In this document: positions 8,620 through 17,222 of the stretch, piece after piece
Position numbering within the stretch: the first letter of the stretch is position 1
How the letters are laid out: each line of letters starts with the position of its first letter
DNA from: CAZJKE01 sp964546585
GTDB taxonomy: Bacteria; Planctomycetota; Phycisphaerae; Phycisphaerales; SM1A02
Direction of reading: 5' to 3'
NCBI GenBank assembly: GCA_964546585.1
Contig: CAZJKE010000001.1
Location: forward strand, 108,376-172,375
DNA: 64,000 nucleotides
Made by a program: the position numbers and the translations under genes
The notes under the pieces: model-generated
Database searches by the model: none
Seen by the model: only the letters and a program-made list of their open reading frames with translations
Told to the model about the DNA's origin: nothing

Positions 8620-9572
8620 GGCTTCTCGGCGAAACCTCGGAGTCCTGCGCCGACCTTGACGCCTATAGAGACTTCTATCGCAACGGCGCGCACGCCATCC
8701 ACCCCACCCAAGTAGAACGCGAAGGGGAAACGGTCAAGTTCCTCATGCGGTGGCCCGATGGTGCAGAGACCGAATCGGTCATTCTTCCCATCGAGGGTTT
8801 GCGGCGGACGCGGACCACACTCTGCGTTTCATCGCAGGCCGGCTGCGCACTTGGATGCAGGTTCTGCGAAACAGCCCAACTCGGCCTCCGCCGCAACCTG
8901 ACCGCAGCGGAAATCGTCACGCAGTGGCACACGGCAACCCACCCGCTGGGTCATGCGATCGACAACATCGTCTTCATGGGCATGGGTGAGCCCCTCCAGA
9001 ACACCAATGCCGTCATGCATGCCATCGCGATTCTCGTCGATCGCAACGGTCCTGCCATGGCTTGCTCCCGAATTTCGGTATCCACCGTCGGACTACCGCG
9101 GGGTATCGAACGACTTGCCACATTGGCCGCAACACCTGGTTTCCGCCAACTGGGACTGGCGGTGTCGGTCAATGCGCCCAACGACATGATCAGAGCCTCC
9201 ATCATGCCCATCGCTCGCAGCGTATCGCTTGAGGACCTGCGATCCGCGATGCTCCGCTGGCCCAGCAAACATCTCCTTGCCGAGTATGTGCTCATCCCGG
9301 GAGTCAATGATGCGCCGCAGCATGCCGAGGAAATCTGCGACTACCTCCGCCCGATCGGCTGTACTTTGAATGTGATCCCCTACAACCCTCGCCGAGACAG
9401 TCCGTGGCCTGCGCCAACTGAAGAGTCAGTGCAGGTATTCATTGACTCTGCCAAGGCGACAGGCCAGTTCGTCACCCGACGAGTGACGATGGGACGCGGA
9501 GCCATGGCTGCCTGCGGGCAACTGGCCGGAAGTCAGCGACCGTCTCGCTGCGGACCGCCGCCGCGAAAGTAG
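8616..9572 (+). CDS. rlmN: RlmN-like dual-specificity RNA methyltransferase (radical SAM), short N-terminus
   Basis: 318-residue radical SAM methyltransferase. The cluster ligands C77, C81 and C84 are in GCALGCRFCETA. C70 (TLCVSS) and the methyl-carrying C300 (MAACGQLAG) correspond to the two catalytic cysteines of E. coli RlmN. FMGMGEPLQN and SVNAPNDMIRASIMPI are also family blocks. RlmN makes 2-methyladenosine in 23S rRNA and some tRNAs. The cluster lies about 50 residues nearer the N-terminus than in E. coli, so the N-terminal accessory domain is reduced. The ATG at 8616 overlaps the preceding stop; a longer reading would run back through that gene. The 3' end overlaps the convergent secreted-protein gene by 40 bases. 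Confidence 0.85.
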   Translation: MRLLGETSESCADLDAYRDFYRNGAHAIHPTQVEREGETVKFLMRWPDGAETESVILPIEGLRRTRTTLCVSSQAGCALGCRFCETAQLGLRRNLTAAEIVTQWHTATHPLGHAIDNIVFMGMGEPLQNTNAVMHAIAILVDRNGPAMACSRISVSTVGLPRGIERLATLAATPGFRQLGLAVSVNAPNDMIRASIMPIARSVSLEDLRSAMLRWPSKHLLAEYVLIPGVNDAPQHAEEICDYLRPIGCTLNVIPYNPRRDSPWPAPTEESVQVFIDSAKATGQFVTRRVTMGRGAMAACGQLAGSQRPSRCGPPPRK

Positions 9573-11161
9573 TCGCGAATCCGCTGGCGCTCGCCGTCAT
9601 CCAACTCGCCATCGCCGTTCTTGTCAAACTCCTTCATGAATGACTCGCGATCGGTAAACCCGCCGCGATCGTTGGAGCCTCGTTCATCCCGACTCCAGCG
9701 GCGATCGCCTCCATCTCGGCGCTGATCAGGCCGCCGCCGCTCTTGCAGCGCACCGATTGCCTCGATCTGCTCCTCGGTAAGAATGGAACGGAGTTGTTCG
9801 ATGTATCGGTCCTCAGTCTCCCGCCGGTCAGATTCCGCCTGACGGATGGGACTTTCGGACTGTTCGCCACCAGCCCCGGTCATGCGGGCGGCGAAACGAT
9901 TCATGCGATCGAGTTGCTCCTGTGCCTCCCAACGCCTGGTGGTCCGCAACATCGAGTCATTGGCCACCACCATCTCTTGGAGATACGACTCGAGCAATTG
10001 ATCAATGGCCTCAAGGACGTCCGGCTCCAATGCATCGAGTTCCATGGCCGCCTTGAGCACGCGCTCGCCGCGAGTCGGGCGGAAGATTCTGGGGTACCCC
10101 CGTTGCATGGCTTCCTGTTGGAAGGCTGCGGAAGACTCATCGGGAAGAAGTTGCGCGATCTGATCAACAGCCGCGTCATTTGTGTCGCGCACCGCCTCGG
10201 CAAGCCTTGCCTGCGTTTCCATGACAGCCAAACCGCTGTTGACATCCATCGTGCGCATCGCCGACATCAACTGTCCCTGATTGGCCATCATGTGATCATC
10301 GCGAGCCTGCAATGCCTCAGTAACCTGCATCCCCCAGGCATCCAGAGCCGGCAAGAGCGTGATGAGCGTGTCATCGTCAAACCCCTGTTGTTCAACCAAT
10401 CCCATGACATCCAGCGACTCACCGCTCAGGCGACCGCGAGGGAGAAGACGGTCCCGCACGAGGAGTTGCTTCAGTGGTGGCCAAAGAAGCAATTGATCCT
10501 CTGTAAGAATTGCCTGCAAGTCGCCTTCCAGTTCGTCTCGCATCTGCCGCTTGATGCGAAGTTGATCTTGCATCAACAGACCGACCTGCTCAAAGGCGGC
10601 TTGTCGGTCGGGCGACTGCCACTGTTCCATTCTCTGCTGTCGCATCTCGTCGTGAATGGTCTCCATCTCCTTGTCGAGTCGCTCCCGAACTTCCTGCATG
10701 TCCTGCTCGCTTTCGAGATTGCGAATCGAGTCGAGTTTCTCGCGAATTTCTCGCATCCGATCGCGAGACTCCTGCATCTGTTGTCGAGCCGGATCGTCCT
10801 CATTGCCCCGCATGCCGCGGAACGAATCGCCGATCGCCGATCGACTCGCTTCGCTCGCCTCGCGAAACGACTCGTCATAGTCACGAAGGATCTGTTCAAC
10901 AATGACCTGCTGGTCTTCTGACAACACCAGCGCCTCCGTGAAACGGCGGAGGTCTCGGAGCATGTAGTCGGGATTCATCCCGGCTCTCATGCCCATTGGG
11001 CCGAAATTGCCTCCACCGCCTCTTCGATCCTCGCCACGCTCCCGCTGCCCATCCGGGCCCCGGCGACCGCCGTCGCGGGAGGGTTGGGCAAACAGCGTTG
11101 CAGACAGGCTCAGGCCGAGGGCGGCCGCGATACACATGGTTGATCGTTGCATGGGTGTCAT
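9533..11161 (-). CDS. Secreted LTxxQ-motif helical protein with a C-terminal EF-hand
   Basis: 542 residues. A signal peptide is visible (MTPMQRSTMCIAAALGLSLS, cleavage probably after ATLFA), followed by a Gly/Arg-rich stretch to about residue 55 and long charged, probably helical segments. Three LTxxQ-type motifs occur (LSEDQ 80-84, LTEDQ 219-223, LTEEQ 461-465), as in the Spy/CpxP periplasmic chaperone group. At 513-524 there is a canonical calcium loop, DKNGDGELDDGE. It is much longer than Spy or CpxP (about 160), so the function is unknown; periplasmic location is inferred. The start is supported by AGGAGAG seven bases upstream of ATG 11161. It overlaps convergent rlmN at the 3' end. Confidence 0.75.
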   Translation of the reverse strand: MTPMQRSTMCIAAALGLSLSATLFAQPSRDGGRRGPDGQRERGEDRRGGGGNFGPMGMRAGMNPDYMLRDLRRFTEALVLSEDQQVIVEQILRDYDESFREASEASRSAIGDSFRGMRGNEDDPARQQMQESRDRMREIREKLDSIRNLESEQDMQEVRERLDKEMETIHDEMRQQRMEQWQSPDRQAAFEQVGLLMQDQLRIKRQMRDELEGDLQAILTEDQLLLWPPLKQLLVRDRLLPRGRLSGESLDVMGLVEQQGFDDDTLITLLPALDAWGMQVTEALQARDDHMMANQGQLMSAMRTMDVNSGLAVMETQARLAEAVRDTNDAAVDQIAQLLPDESSAAFQQEAMQRGYPRIFRPTRGERVLKAAMELDALEPDVLEAIDQLLESYLQEMVVANDSMLRTTRRWEAQEQLDRMNRFAARMTGAGGEQSESPIRQAESDRRETEDRYIEQLRSILTEEQIEAIGALQERRRPDQRRDGGDRRWSRDERGSNDRGGFTDRESFMKEFDKNGDGELDDGERQRIRDYFRGGGPQRDGR

Positions 11162-11247
11162 AAAGTGTCTCTCCTGATTCCCCGGAGAATACGCTCAACG
11201 CCCCTTGCATGGTAGATAGTGCGACGCTGGCAGGGAAATATATTGTC

Positions 11248-11616
11248 CTATCCCAGAATCTGTTCAAAATGGGTGATTCGAGGGGGCTCCTCGCTGCAAT
11301 CCACCGCCAGCAGGTCCGTGCGGAAGGCGATGCCGCGGCGACTGGCCAGCCTGCCAAGATACCTGGCCACTCTCCGAAGGGCCTTGGACTTTCGCCCTCG
11401 AACCGTCGCGCCTGGTCGGCGACCGACTGAAGCGGTCGTGCGGACCTCCACCGCTACCATGACACGACCATGGGGAGTCATGCCAACAATGTCGACCTCA
11501 TCACGGCCAATTCTCAGGTTGCACGCAATCAGACGCCATCCTCGCTTCTTCAGGTAGATTTGCGCAAGCCGCTCGCCGCGGCGCCCCGCCCCCGGATTAC
11601 CTCGGAATACCCCCAT
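11248..11616 (-). CDS. yraN: YraN / UPF0102 family protein
   Basis: 122-residue member of UPF0102, a predicted endonuclease-like fold. Conserved features are GRRGERLAQIYLKKRGW, the NLRIGRDEVDIVG block (the acidic residue of GExDL-type active sites) and VAVEVRTT (the E-x-K position here reads E-V-R). The substrate is not established. ATG 11616 begins four bases after the stop of the upstream lipoprotein gene; a longer reading to 11655 would overlap that gene. The remaining 86 bases up to the next gene hold only its leader. Confidence 0.8.
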   Translation of the reverse strand: MGVFRGNPGAGRRGERLAQIYLKKRGWRLIACNLRIGRDEVDIVGMTPHGRVMVAVEVRTTASVGRRPGATVRGRKSKALRRVARYLGRLASRRGIAFRTDLLAVDCSEEPPRITHFEQILG

Positions 11617-11620
11617 TGTT

Positions 11621-12898
11621 CTACCGAGCGTACCTCCCGATTGCAATGAGCGCAACGCGTCTCTTCATCGTTTCAATGGCGTCATAACTGCCCTCATTCA
11701 GCAGCGAGCGCACAAACCGATCCTGTTCCTCGGCGAAACGCTGGCCAAACAGGTTGTCGCGGATCTCCATCTGAATGTTCGGATCGTAAATGCTAGCGGT
11801 CCTTGGTCGGCTTATGTCCAGAATGGTGAGCCACACAAGGCTTGATCGCACGGTCGCAGGGCCGCGAACTTCACCCTTGACCATGCCGTCAAGCATCGTC
11901 TTGAGTTCTGCTGCGACTTCGATATCCGCCACGCCGCCGTCGCCGGTCGGAAAGACCTTCCATCGACCGCCATCTCGCATGCCCACCGACTCCGCGACCT
12001 CGGAGAAGGGCACTCCTGAGGCCAGTGATGCGGTGACCTGTTCCGCCATTTCCACGGATCCCTCACGCGGAAGAAATATCCAGCCCAGTTCAACCTGTCC
12101 GCTTGTCTCGTATCGATCCCGCAGGCGTTCCCAGGCGCGGAGCACATCCCGCCAGGTCACGTGAACTCTCGGGAGAATCTTCTGGTGGATGTACTGCTCA
12201 ATGAGTGCCTCCTGCTGTCGGTACTCCAAGAACTCCTCGACGGTCTTGCCCTCTTCCTCCCAGAGTCGCTGCTCAACGCGGGTAGCGCTGCCGCCCTCTT
12301 CTGAGACGAGGTCTTCCCGTAACTTTCGCATGAATGCGATGAGTCCTTGTTTCTGTTCCGGCGAGAGTTCGGACCTCGCCTCGGACAGGAACAAGTCATT
12401 GATGATCATCTGTTCGATCTTCAGGCCTACCAGCAGGCGGGCCTGATCTTCAAATGCCGACTCGGTGAGGCGAAGCGACTCGGCATACAGTTCGTCGGCA
12501 ATCGGTTCCAGTACTTCATCGGCAAAGATCGGGCGGCCGTTGACTTGGCCGACCAAGCCCTCGACCGTCAGTGGAACGCCTACGATCGACGGTTCGAGCA
12601 ATCCCGTTTCGTCCGGAACTTCGATCGTCACACTTTCTTCAAGTGCATGTTCTTCCACGACAGCCCCGTCGATCTCCGTCTCCTCCAACTCGTCGAAGCG
12701 GAGCTCGACCACGAACTTGCCGTCCTCTTCCTCAACAACGGCGACTTCAAGCATCTGATCGGAAACGCCGACCAGTGGATTCGGTCGCTGCATCGATCCC
12801 CCAAAGTCGGCGGGAGTGACATGTTCAACATCCTCCGTCATGACATCCATGGAAGAGCATCCACACAGTGCCAGAGATATCAGGGCAATGAATCGCAT
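11621..12898 (-). CDS. PpiC/SurA-like peptidyl-prolyl isomerase lipoprotein
   Basis: 425 residues starting with a short lipoprotein signal (MRFIALISLALCGCSS; probable acylated Cys 14). An acidic linker to about residue 90 is followed by a SurA-type N-terminal region (VGQVNGRPIFADEVLEPIA) and a rotamase-like segment with LGWIFLPREG, VPFSEVAESVGMRDGG and LDGMVKGEVRGP, matching the parvulin fold. SurA and PpiC relatives help fold exported and outer-membrane proteins. Isomerase activity is not certain, since the domain is divergent. ATG 12898 is chosen because it gives the signal peptide; longer reading enters the divergent promoter. yraN follows immediately. Confidence 0.72.
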   Translation of the reverse strand: MRFIALISLALCGCSSMDVMTEDVEHVTPADFGGSMQRPNPLVGVSDQMLEVAVVEEEDGKFVVELRFDELEETEIDGAVVEEHALEESVTIEVPDETGLLEPSIVGVPLTVEGLVGQVNGRPIFADEVLEPIADELYAESLRLTESAFEDQARLLVGLKIEQMIINDLFLSEARSELSPEQKQGLIAFMRKLREDLVSEEGGSATRVEQRLWEEEGKTVEEFLEYRQQEALIEQYIHQKILPRVHVTWRDVLRAWERLRDRYETSGQVELGWIFLPREGSVEMAEQVTASLASGVPFSEVAESVGMRDGGRWKVFPTGDGGVADIEVAAELKTMLDGMVKGEVRGPATVRSSLVWLTILDISRPRTASIYDPNIQMEIRDNLFGQRFAEEQDRFVRSLLNEGSYDAIETMKRRVALIAIGRYAR

Positions 12899-12906
12899 GG
12901 ACGGGA

Positions 12907-12934
12907 TTGTATCCCCCGGCACGGTCCCTATACT
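12907..12934 (+). promoter_or_regulatory. Predicted sigma-70-like promoter for the DUF1844 gene
   Basis: TTGTAT (12907-12912), a 16-base spacer and TATACT (12929-12934), 43 bases upstream of the ATG at 12978. The minus strand of the same spacer also contains a TACAAT box (12906-12911) near the lipoprotein start. Confidence 0.45.
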
Positions 12935-12977
12935 TGCCCGCTTGCCGTCTTTCGCGACACAACTGAGGAATATTGCC

Positions 12978-13430
12978 ATGACTGAAGAAACACCGAGCGG
13001 ACTGCATGTGGACACCGACTGGAAAGCGGAAGCTCAGCGGGAGAAGACGCGACTTGCCGACGCCGAGAAGAAGGCGGAGGAAAAGGCCGAGGCCCGGAAG
13101 ATGCCCGAGGCTAATTTTCGCGGTTTGCTGGGTATTCTCGCCTCGCAGGCCCTCATGGGGCTCGGAACCATGCAGGATCCCAAGTCACAGGGCGTCATGG
13201 TCGATCTGGAGGGTGCCAAGTTTGCGATCGATCTACTGGCCGTGGTCGAGGAAAAAACCAAGGGGAACCTCGAGCCGGAAGAGTCCGCGGAACTGACGGA
13301 ACTCCTGCGAGAATTGCAGGCCAGATTCGTACAGATCGCCGAGTTGGTGGCCAAACAGGCAGAGGCGGGCGGTATGCCGCCGGCGGCAACTCCCGACGCC
13401 GCACCCGGAATCATCGACCCGACGGCCTAA
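12978..13430 (+). CDS. DUF1844 domain protein
   Basis: 150-residue soluble protein. Residues 18-45 are a highly charged Lys/Glu/Ala helix; the DUF1844 core follows (FRGLLGILASQALMGLGTM, then VDLEGAKFAIDLLAVVEEKT and the helical LTELLRELQARFVQIAE). The domain is widespread in Planctomycetota and some other phyla, with no known activity. The start is supported by GAGGAA eight bases upstream. It ends sharing the CTAA bases of its stop with the convergent membrane-protein gene. Confidence 0.8.
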   Translation: MTEETPSGLHVDTDWKAEAQREKTRLADAEKKAEEKAEARKMPEANFRGLLGILASQALMGLGTMQDPKSQGVMVDLEGAKFAIDLLAVVEEKTKGNLEPEESAELTELLRELQARFVQIAELVAKQAEAGGMPPAATPDAAPGIIDPTA

Positions 13431-14713
13431 CAGGGCTGCTCATACAACCACAGTCCGCAGAGACGCACAGCAATGACCGCCAGGACGATGCACTGCGCGC
13501 CCTGCAACCACCGTGGCAATACTCGAAACCAGATGACTGGCAACAGCATCGCCCACACGAGAAGAAAGCGGTCAAAGACAAATCCGCGGGTCACGGCGTA
13601 GAGCCCCCACCCCGCCACCAGCGTCCACGCCTGTACTTGCACCAGCAGCCACAGTGTCGATACACGCTCAAACTTGCGACTCGATGCCCACAGCCCGGCC
13701 AGCCCCGCAAGTCCCAGCACGGCCATGCCTCCGAGCAGAACCTGTCGCAGCCCGTCCCCGCTGGCAAGTTGTTTCACCAGCGTTGCGGCGATCCCCTGAA
13801 ACCTCGCGTGCGGCACGGACAGATCCATGCCCTGCGGCAGGGAGAGATCGGGCATGGCCAGCACGCCAAGCATCGCGCCCACCACACCGCCAGCCACGAT
13901 CCACCGCCTCTGTCCCCTTCGCCATGCCGCCAGCACGAATACGCCGACCAATGGCGCCATCGCAGCGGCCAGATAGGTCAGGCTCTCCAGCCGCAGCCCG
14001 AGTCCGTGCAGATTCTGAAACTTCGGGCTCACCAGACCATCCCAGCGAACCCAGAGGGGAATCCGCAGAAGACCGGCGACGATGCTTGCCACCCACCACG
14101 GCCAACTCGCGACGCCTTGTGATGCGAGGGCTGCAATGCACACGCCGCCGGCAACCGCGACAGCATGAATGCGGCTGTGCAGCGCGATGGTCAGCAACAG
14201 CCCGTAGAGGATCGGCGCAGTGACGCGATTGCCCCGCCGCACGCCCCAGACAAAGGCCGCCACCATGAGCATCTCCAGCAGAATGAAGGAGGCCTCGCCC
14301 ATGACCAACTGGGAGAACACTGCCAGATAGGGAAGCAGCAGCCATCCCCAGGCAATCGCGATGTAGCCCCAGCGGCGCACGCCGCACCACCCAGCGAGCA
14401 CGACAAGCACACCCCCGCCAAGGACCGTCGACCAGAGGCTGATCAGCCTCAGATCGTTCAGCGTTCCGCCAAGTAGTTTCCCGATCGCGGCGTAGGGCCA
14501 GATCAGCGCGGGCCCCTTGGTTTCTTCGAAGTCGATGGCTGTCTCTACGGACCATCCTTGTTCGATCAGGTCGTTGATCGGAACGGTGATCCACTCTTCG
14601 TCGAAGATCGGTCCGGTCGCCTGGATGTCCGATGTCCAACGAAGACCGAACAGCACCACGATCATCATGACCACCGCGGCGAAACGCCAACATCGGTCGT
14701 GCCGATCAGTCAT
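13427..14713 (-). CDS. Multi-pass membrane protein, GT-C glycosyltransferase-like
   Basis: 428-residue integral membrane protein with about ten hydrophobic segments. After the first helix comes GPIFDEEWITVPINDLIEQGW and then TKGPALIWPYAAIG. The acidic pair in the first periplasmic loop and the KGPAL block resemble ArnT/PMT-type GT-C transferases that move sugars from polyprenyl phosphate. No specific family is recognised, so the donor and acceptor are unknown. It starts inside the stop of the FkbM methyltransferase gene (8-base overlap), suggesting a joint role in surface glycan synthesis. Confidence 0.6.
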   Translation of the reverse strand: MTDRHDRCWRFAAVVMMIVVLFGLRWTSDIQATGPIFDEEWITVPINDLIEQGWSVETAIDFEETKGPALIWPYAAIGKLLGGTLNDLRLISLWSTVLGGGVLVVLAGWCGVRRWGYIAIAWGWLLLPYLAVFSQLVMGEASFILLEMLMVAAFVWGVRRGNRVTAPILYGLLLTIALHSRIHAVAVAGGVCIAALASQGVASWPWWVASIVAGLLRIPLWVRWDGLVSPKFQNLHGLGLRLESLTYLAAAMAPLVGVFVLAAWRRGQRRWIVAGGVVGAMLGVLAMPDLSLPQGMDLSVPHARFQGIAATLVKQLASGDGLRQVLLGGMAVLGLAGLAGLWASSRKFERVSTLWLLVQVQAWTLVAGWGLYAVTRGFVFDRFLLVWAMLLPVIWFRVLPRWLQGAQCIVLAVIAVRLCGLWLYEQPC

Positions 14714-15575
14714 CGCATCGCCTGCACAAGATGTTCATGTAGGAATCGTCCGGGCATTGTTGGAGTATCTCATCCACAGTCCCTCGTATGACCGCGTCGG
14801 CTGCATCATCGATCAGCGACAGGTGGAACCCAGCATCGACAAGCCACTGCAAGACCGCCGCCGGGTCGTCGCCGGCACTACGAAGTTGGCTTGGCGAGAG
14901 TTCCCAGATGACCGCGATGTCAGGGTTATCGGCAAGAACCCTGCGCATCCCGCGAAATGCAGCGCCCTCCGCGCCTTGCACATCCATCTTGATGACATCG
15001 ATCCGGGTTCCAGCCTCGAAGAAGTCGTCCAGGGTCGTGCACTGCACATCGACCGTGCGCCGCCCCCGATGCGTCCCGTAGAGTTGATGATCACCGGTGT
15101 TGAATGCGGAGATGTGCAGAGGCGCTGATCCTGTTTGATCCGACACGGCGAACGCAATGACGTGGACACCGCCACACTGGTTCGCCGTAAGGTTCTCTTC
15201 CAGCAAGGCACGGTTTCCTGGATGTGGTTCAAATGCGAAAACCTGCCCATCGGGGAACACCCATTGCGATGCGGGCACCGCAAACAACCCGACATGCGCG
15301 CCGATGTCCACAAATGTCATCCCCGGCCCAAGCAGCGATGAGAGTGTGAGGCGAGTGAGTGGTTCATACGAACCAGTCGACTCCAGTTCGAGGGTGACGC
15401 CGAAGTCGGCCGCCTCCACGCGGTATCTGCATCCGTCAATCTCCACGGTGTCACGGTGCCGCCGCCGAAGAATCCCGAGCGCCGCTGCGCGAATCGGCGG
15501 GCACCGTTCCAGGAGTGGGCGAATAAGCGGCGCAAGCCGTCGCCTCAATCTTGCAAATGCTGATGTGGTCGCCAT
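14706..15575 (-). CDS. FkbM family methyltransferase
   Basis: 289-residue SAM-dependent methyltransferase. The FkbM core is visible: FVDIGAHVGLFAVPAS (SAM loop), VFAFEPHPGNRALLEENL, VHVIAFAVSDQTG, VQCTTLDDFF and DVIKMDVQGAEGAAFRGM. The family O-methylates sugars or polyketides. Beside a GT-C-like gene a glycan or lipid substrate is plausible but inferred. ATG 15575 starts just after the hemW stop. The first about 45 residues are Arg-rich and not conserved. Confidence 0.82.
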   Translation of the reverse strand: MATTSAFARLRRRLAPLIRPLLERCPPIRAAALGILRRRHRDTVEIDGCRYRVEAADFGVTLELESTGSYEPLTRLTLSSLLGPGMTFVDIGAHVGLFAVPASQWVFPDGQVFAFEPHPGNRALLEENLTANQCGGVHVIAFAVSDQTGSAPLHISAFNTGDHQLYGTHRGRRTVDVQCTTLDDFFEAGTRIDVIKMDVQGAEGAAFRGMRRVLADNPDIAVIWELSPSQLRSAGDDPAAVLQWLVDAGFHLSLIDDAADAVIRGTVDEILQQCPDDSYMNILCRRCDD

Positions 15576-15580
15576 ACCGC

Positions 15581-16855
15581 TCAGGTATCGGCCATCGTCG
15601 CTGTCCCCGTACACAGCAGGTCACCAATAACCGTATCAGCGAGGTACAGCCCGTCCTCTGTCAGACGCAGGTAATCGTCACGCCACTCCAGCAGTCCTGC
15701 TTCTCGGTGCAGTTCGATGGCCTTTGCCCGTTTCTCCCCACCGACGCAACCAAGGAGGGTCTCGACTCGTGTTCGAGGCATCCCACGGCGGAGCCGAAGG
15801 CGCATCATGAATGACTCACCTGCGGCAACATCCTCGCTGGTTGTTTCAAGTTGATCGATCGGCGGCATGGGGTCGGCGGTGAGGTAGTCGGCAAGCCGGG
15901 GGATGTTGCGCCATCGCCGGCCGGAGACATGCCCCGCCGCGGAGGGGCCAAACGGCCACCAGTTCCCATTTGTCCAGTACAGGAGGTTGTGTCTGCATGC
16001 ATGGCCAGAACGGGCGAAGTTACTGATCTCGTAGTGTTCAAATCCGGCGCTCCCAAGCCTGTCCATGACCAGTGTGAACATGTCCCGCTCCCTGTCCTGC
16101 GAGACGCTTCGTACTTGGCCCTGCGCTCGGCGGCGATGCAGAGGTGTGCCCGGTTCATAGGTGAGTCCGTAACAACTCACATGCTCCGGGTTGATGGCGA
16201 TGACGGCGTCGAGATCCCGCCGCACCATGTCGAGTGTCTGGTCCGGGATGGCGAAGATGATGTCCAAGTTGATGGAAGAAATACCCGCGACCCGCAGACG
16301 TTCGACCGCACTTGCCACCTTTTCGGGGTCGTGTCGGCGATCGAGTGCGTCGAGGCAATTCTGGTCAAAGGACTGGGCACCGATGCTCACCCGGTTCACG
16401 CCGCCGCAGCGGAGTACCTCCGCTATGTCCTGATCGATCGTTTCTGGATTGGCCTCCACTGTCCATTCGGCGCCGATCTCCATCGGGATGTGCTGTTGGA
16501 TGCCCTCAAGCAGCCGCGCCAGCAGTGGCGCCTCGAGCAGCGTGGGCGTCCCCCCACCAATGAAGATGGACTCGATCGGCCTGCAATGTGGCCCAACCGC
16601 TGCGAGTTCTTTCTCGATGGCGTGGAGATAGTCTCCTTGCAGTCCTTCCTGCCCTACGACGCTGAAGAAGTCGCAGTAGTGGCACTTGTGGAAACAGAAC
16701 GGCACATGCACATAGGCCCCCTTGCATGTCCCGGCGGACGAGAGCCAGTTCACCGTAACTTCGCTGGCACCAGTATCTTGGCGAGCAACACCGGATCCGG
16801 TACACTGGGGCAGCGGGGTCGGGGGCGTCATGTTCACGGCGTCCACGGTTGGCAT
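15581..16855 (-). CDS. hemW: HemW-like radical SAM protein (coproporphyrinogen oxidase-like)
   Basis: About 416-424 residues. The radical SAM motif CFHKCHYC follows AYVHVPF. The other blocks are FIGGGTPTLL, VEANPETID, NRVSIGAQSFDQNCLDALDR, NLDIIFAIPDQTLD, CYGLTYEPGTPL and HYEISNFARSGHACRHN. These define the HemN/HemW group; the CxxxCxxC pattern with a following Asp (YCDFF) and the short length favour HemW, a haem chaperone, over the true oxygen-independent oxidase HemN. ATG 16855 is taken; ATG 16831 is an alternative that removes eight residues. FkbM begins six bases after its stop. Confidence 0.82.
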   Translation of the reverse strand: MPTVDAVNMTPPTPLPQCTGSGVARQDTGASEVTVNWLSSAGTCKGAYVHVPFCFHKCHYCDFFSVVGQEGLQGDYLHAIEKELAAVGPHCRPIESIFIGGGTPTLLEAPLLARLLEGIQQHIPMEIGAEWTVEANPETIDQDIAEVLRCGGVNRVSIGAQSFDQNCLDALDRRHDPEKVASAVERLRVAGISSINLDIIFAIPDQTLDMVRRDLDAVIAINPEHVSCYGLTYEPGTPLHRRRAQGQVRSVSQDRERDMFTLVMDRLGSAGFEHYEISNFARSGHACRHNLLYWTNGNWWPFGPSAAGHVSGRRWRNIPRLADYLTADPMPPIDQLETTSEDVAAGESFMMRLRLRRGMPRTRVETLLGCVGGEKRAKAIELHREAGLLEWRDDYLRLTEDGLYLADTVIGDLLCTGTATMADT

Positions 16856-16879
16856 TCTAGGAGTACTTGGGGCACCGCG

Positions 16880-17209
16880 ATGAGTATTCGACTGATCATG
16901 ACCAGTGCGGACGGGAGCAGTCGCTCCTTCCCATTGGATGGCGATCGGACCACCATCGGGAGGCGGCGATCCTGCGACTTGCATGTCCCGCTGCCCGCCA
17001 TCGCACCACTCCACTGCGAAATCACCGTATGCGGGACATCCATACGGCTGCGCAATCGAGACCCGGAGTCACAGACCTGGCACAACGGACATCAGGTGGG
17101 CGAGGCCGATCTGGTCGATCTCGACAGGGTCCGCGTCGGCCCGGTCGAGTTCACCGTTTCCGTCCGAAGTGACGAAGTGATCATTCAACGGCTCGATGCC
17201 GACCAGTGA
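16880..17209 (+). CDS. Small FHA-domain protein
   Basis: 109 residues, essentially one forkhead-associated domain: TTIGRRRSCDLHV, APLHCEI and HNGHQVGEADLVDLDRVRVG. FHA domains bind phosphothreonine. Here the usual Ser-Arg-x-His turn reads Ala-Pro-Leu-His, so the conserved serine is absent and phosphopeptide binding is uncertain. It overlaps the longest possible purA reading by 14 bases and may be transcribed with purA. Confidence 0.72.
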   Translation: MSIRLIMTSADGSSRSFPLDGDRTTIGRRRSCDLHVPLPAIAPLHCEITVCGTSIRLRNRDPESQTWHNGHQVGEADLVDLDRVRVGPVEFTVSVRSDEVIIQRLDADQ

Positions 17210-17222
17210 TACCATCCCCGCG

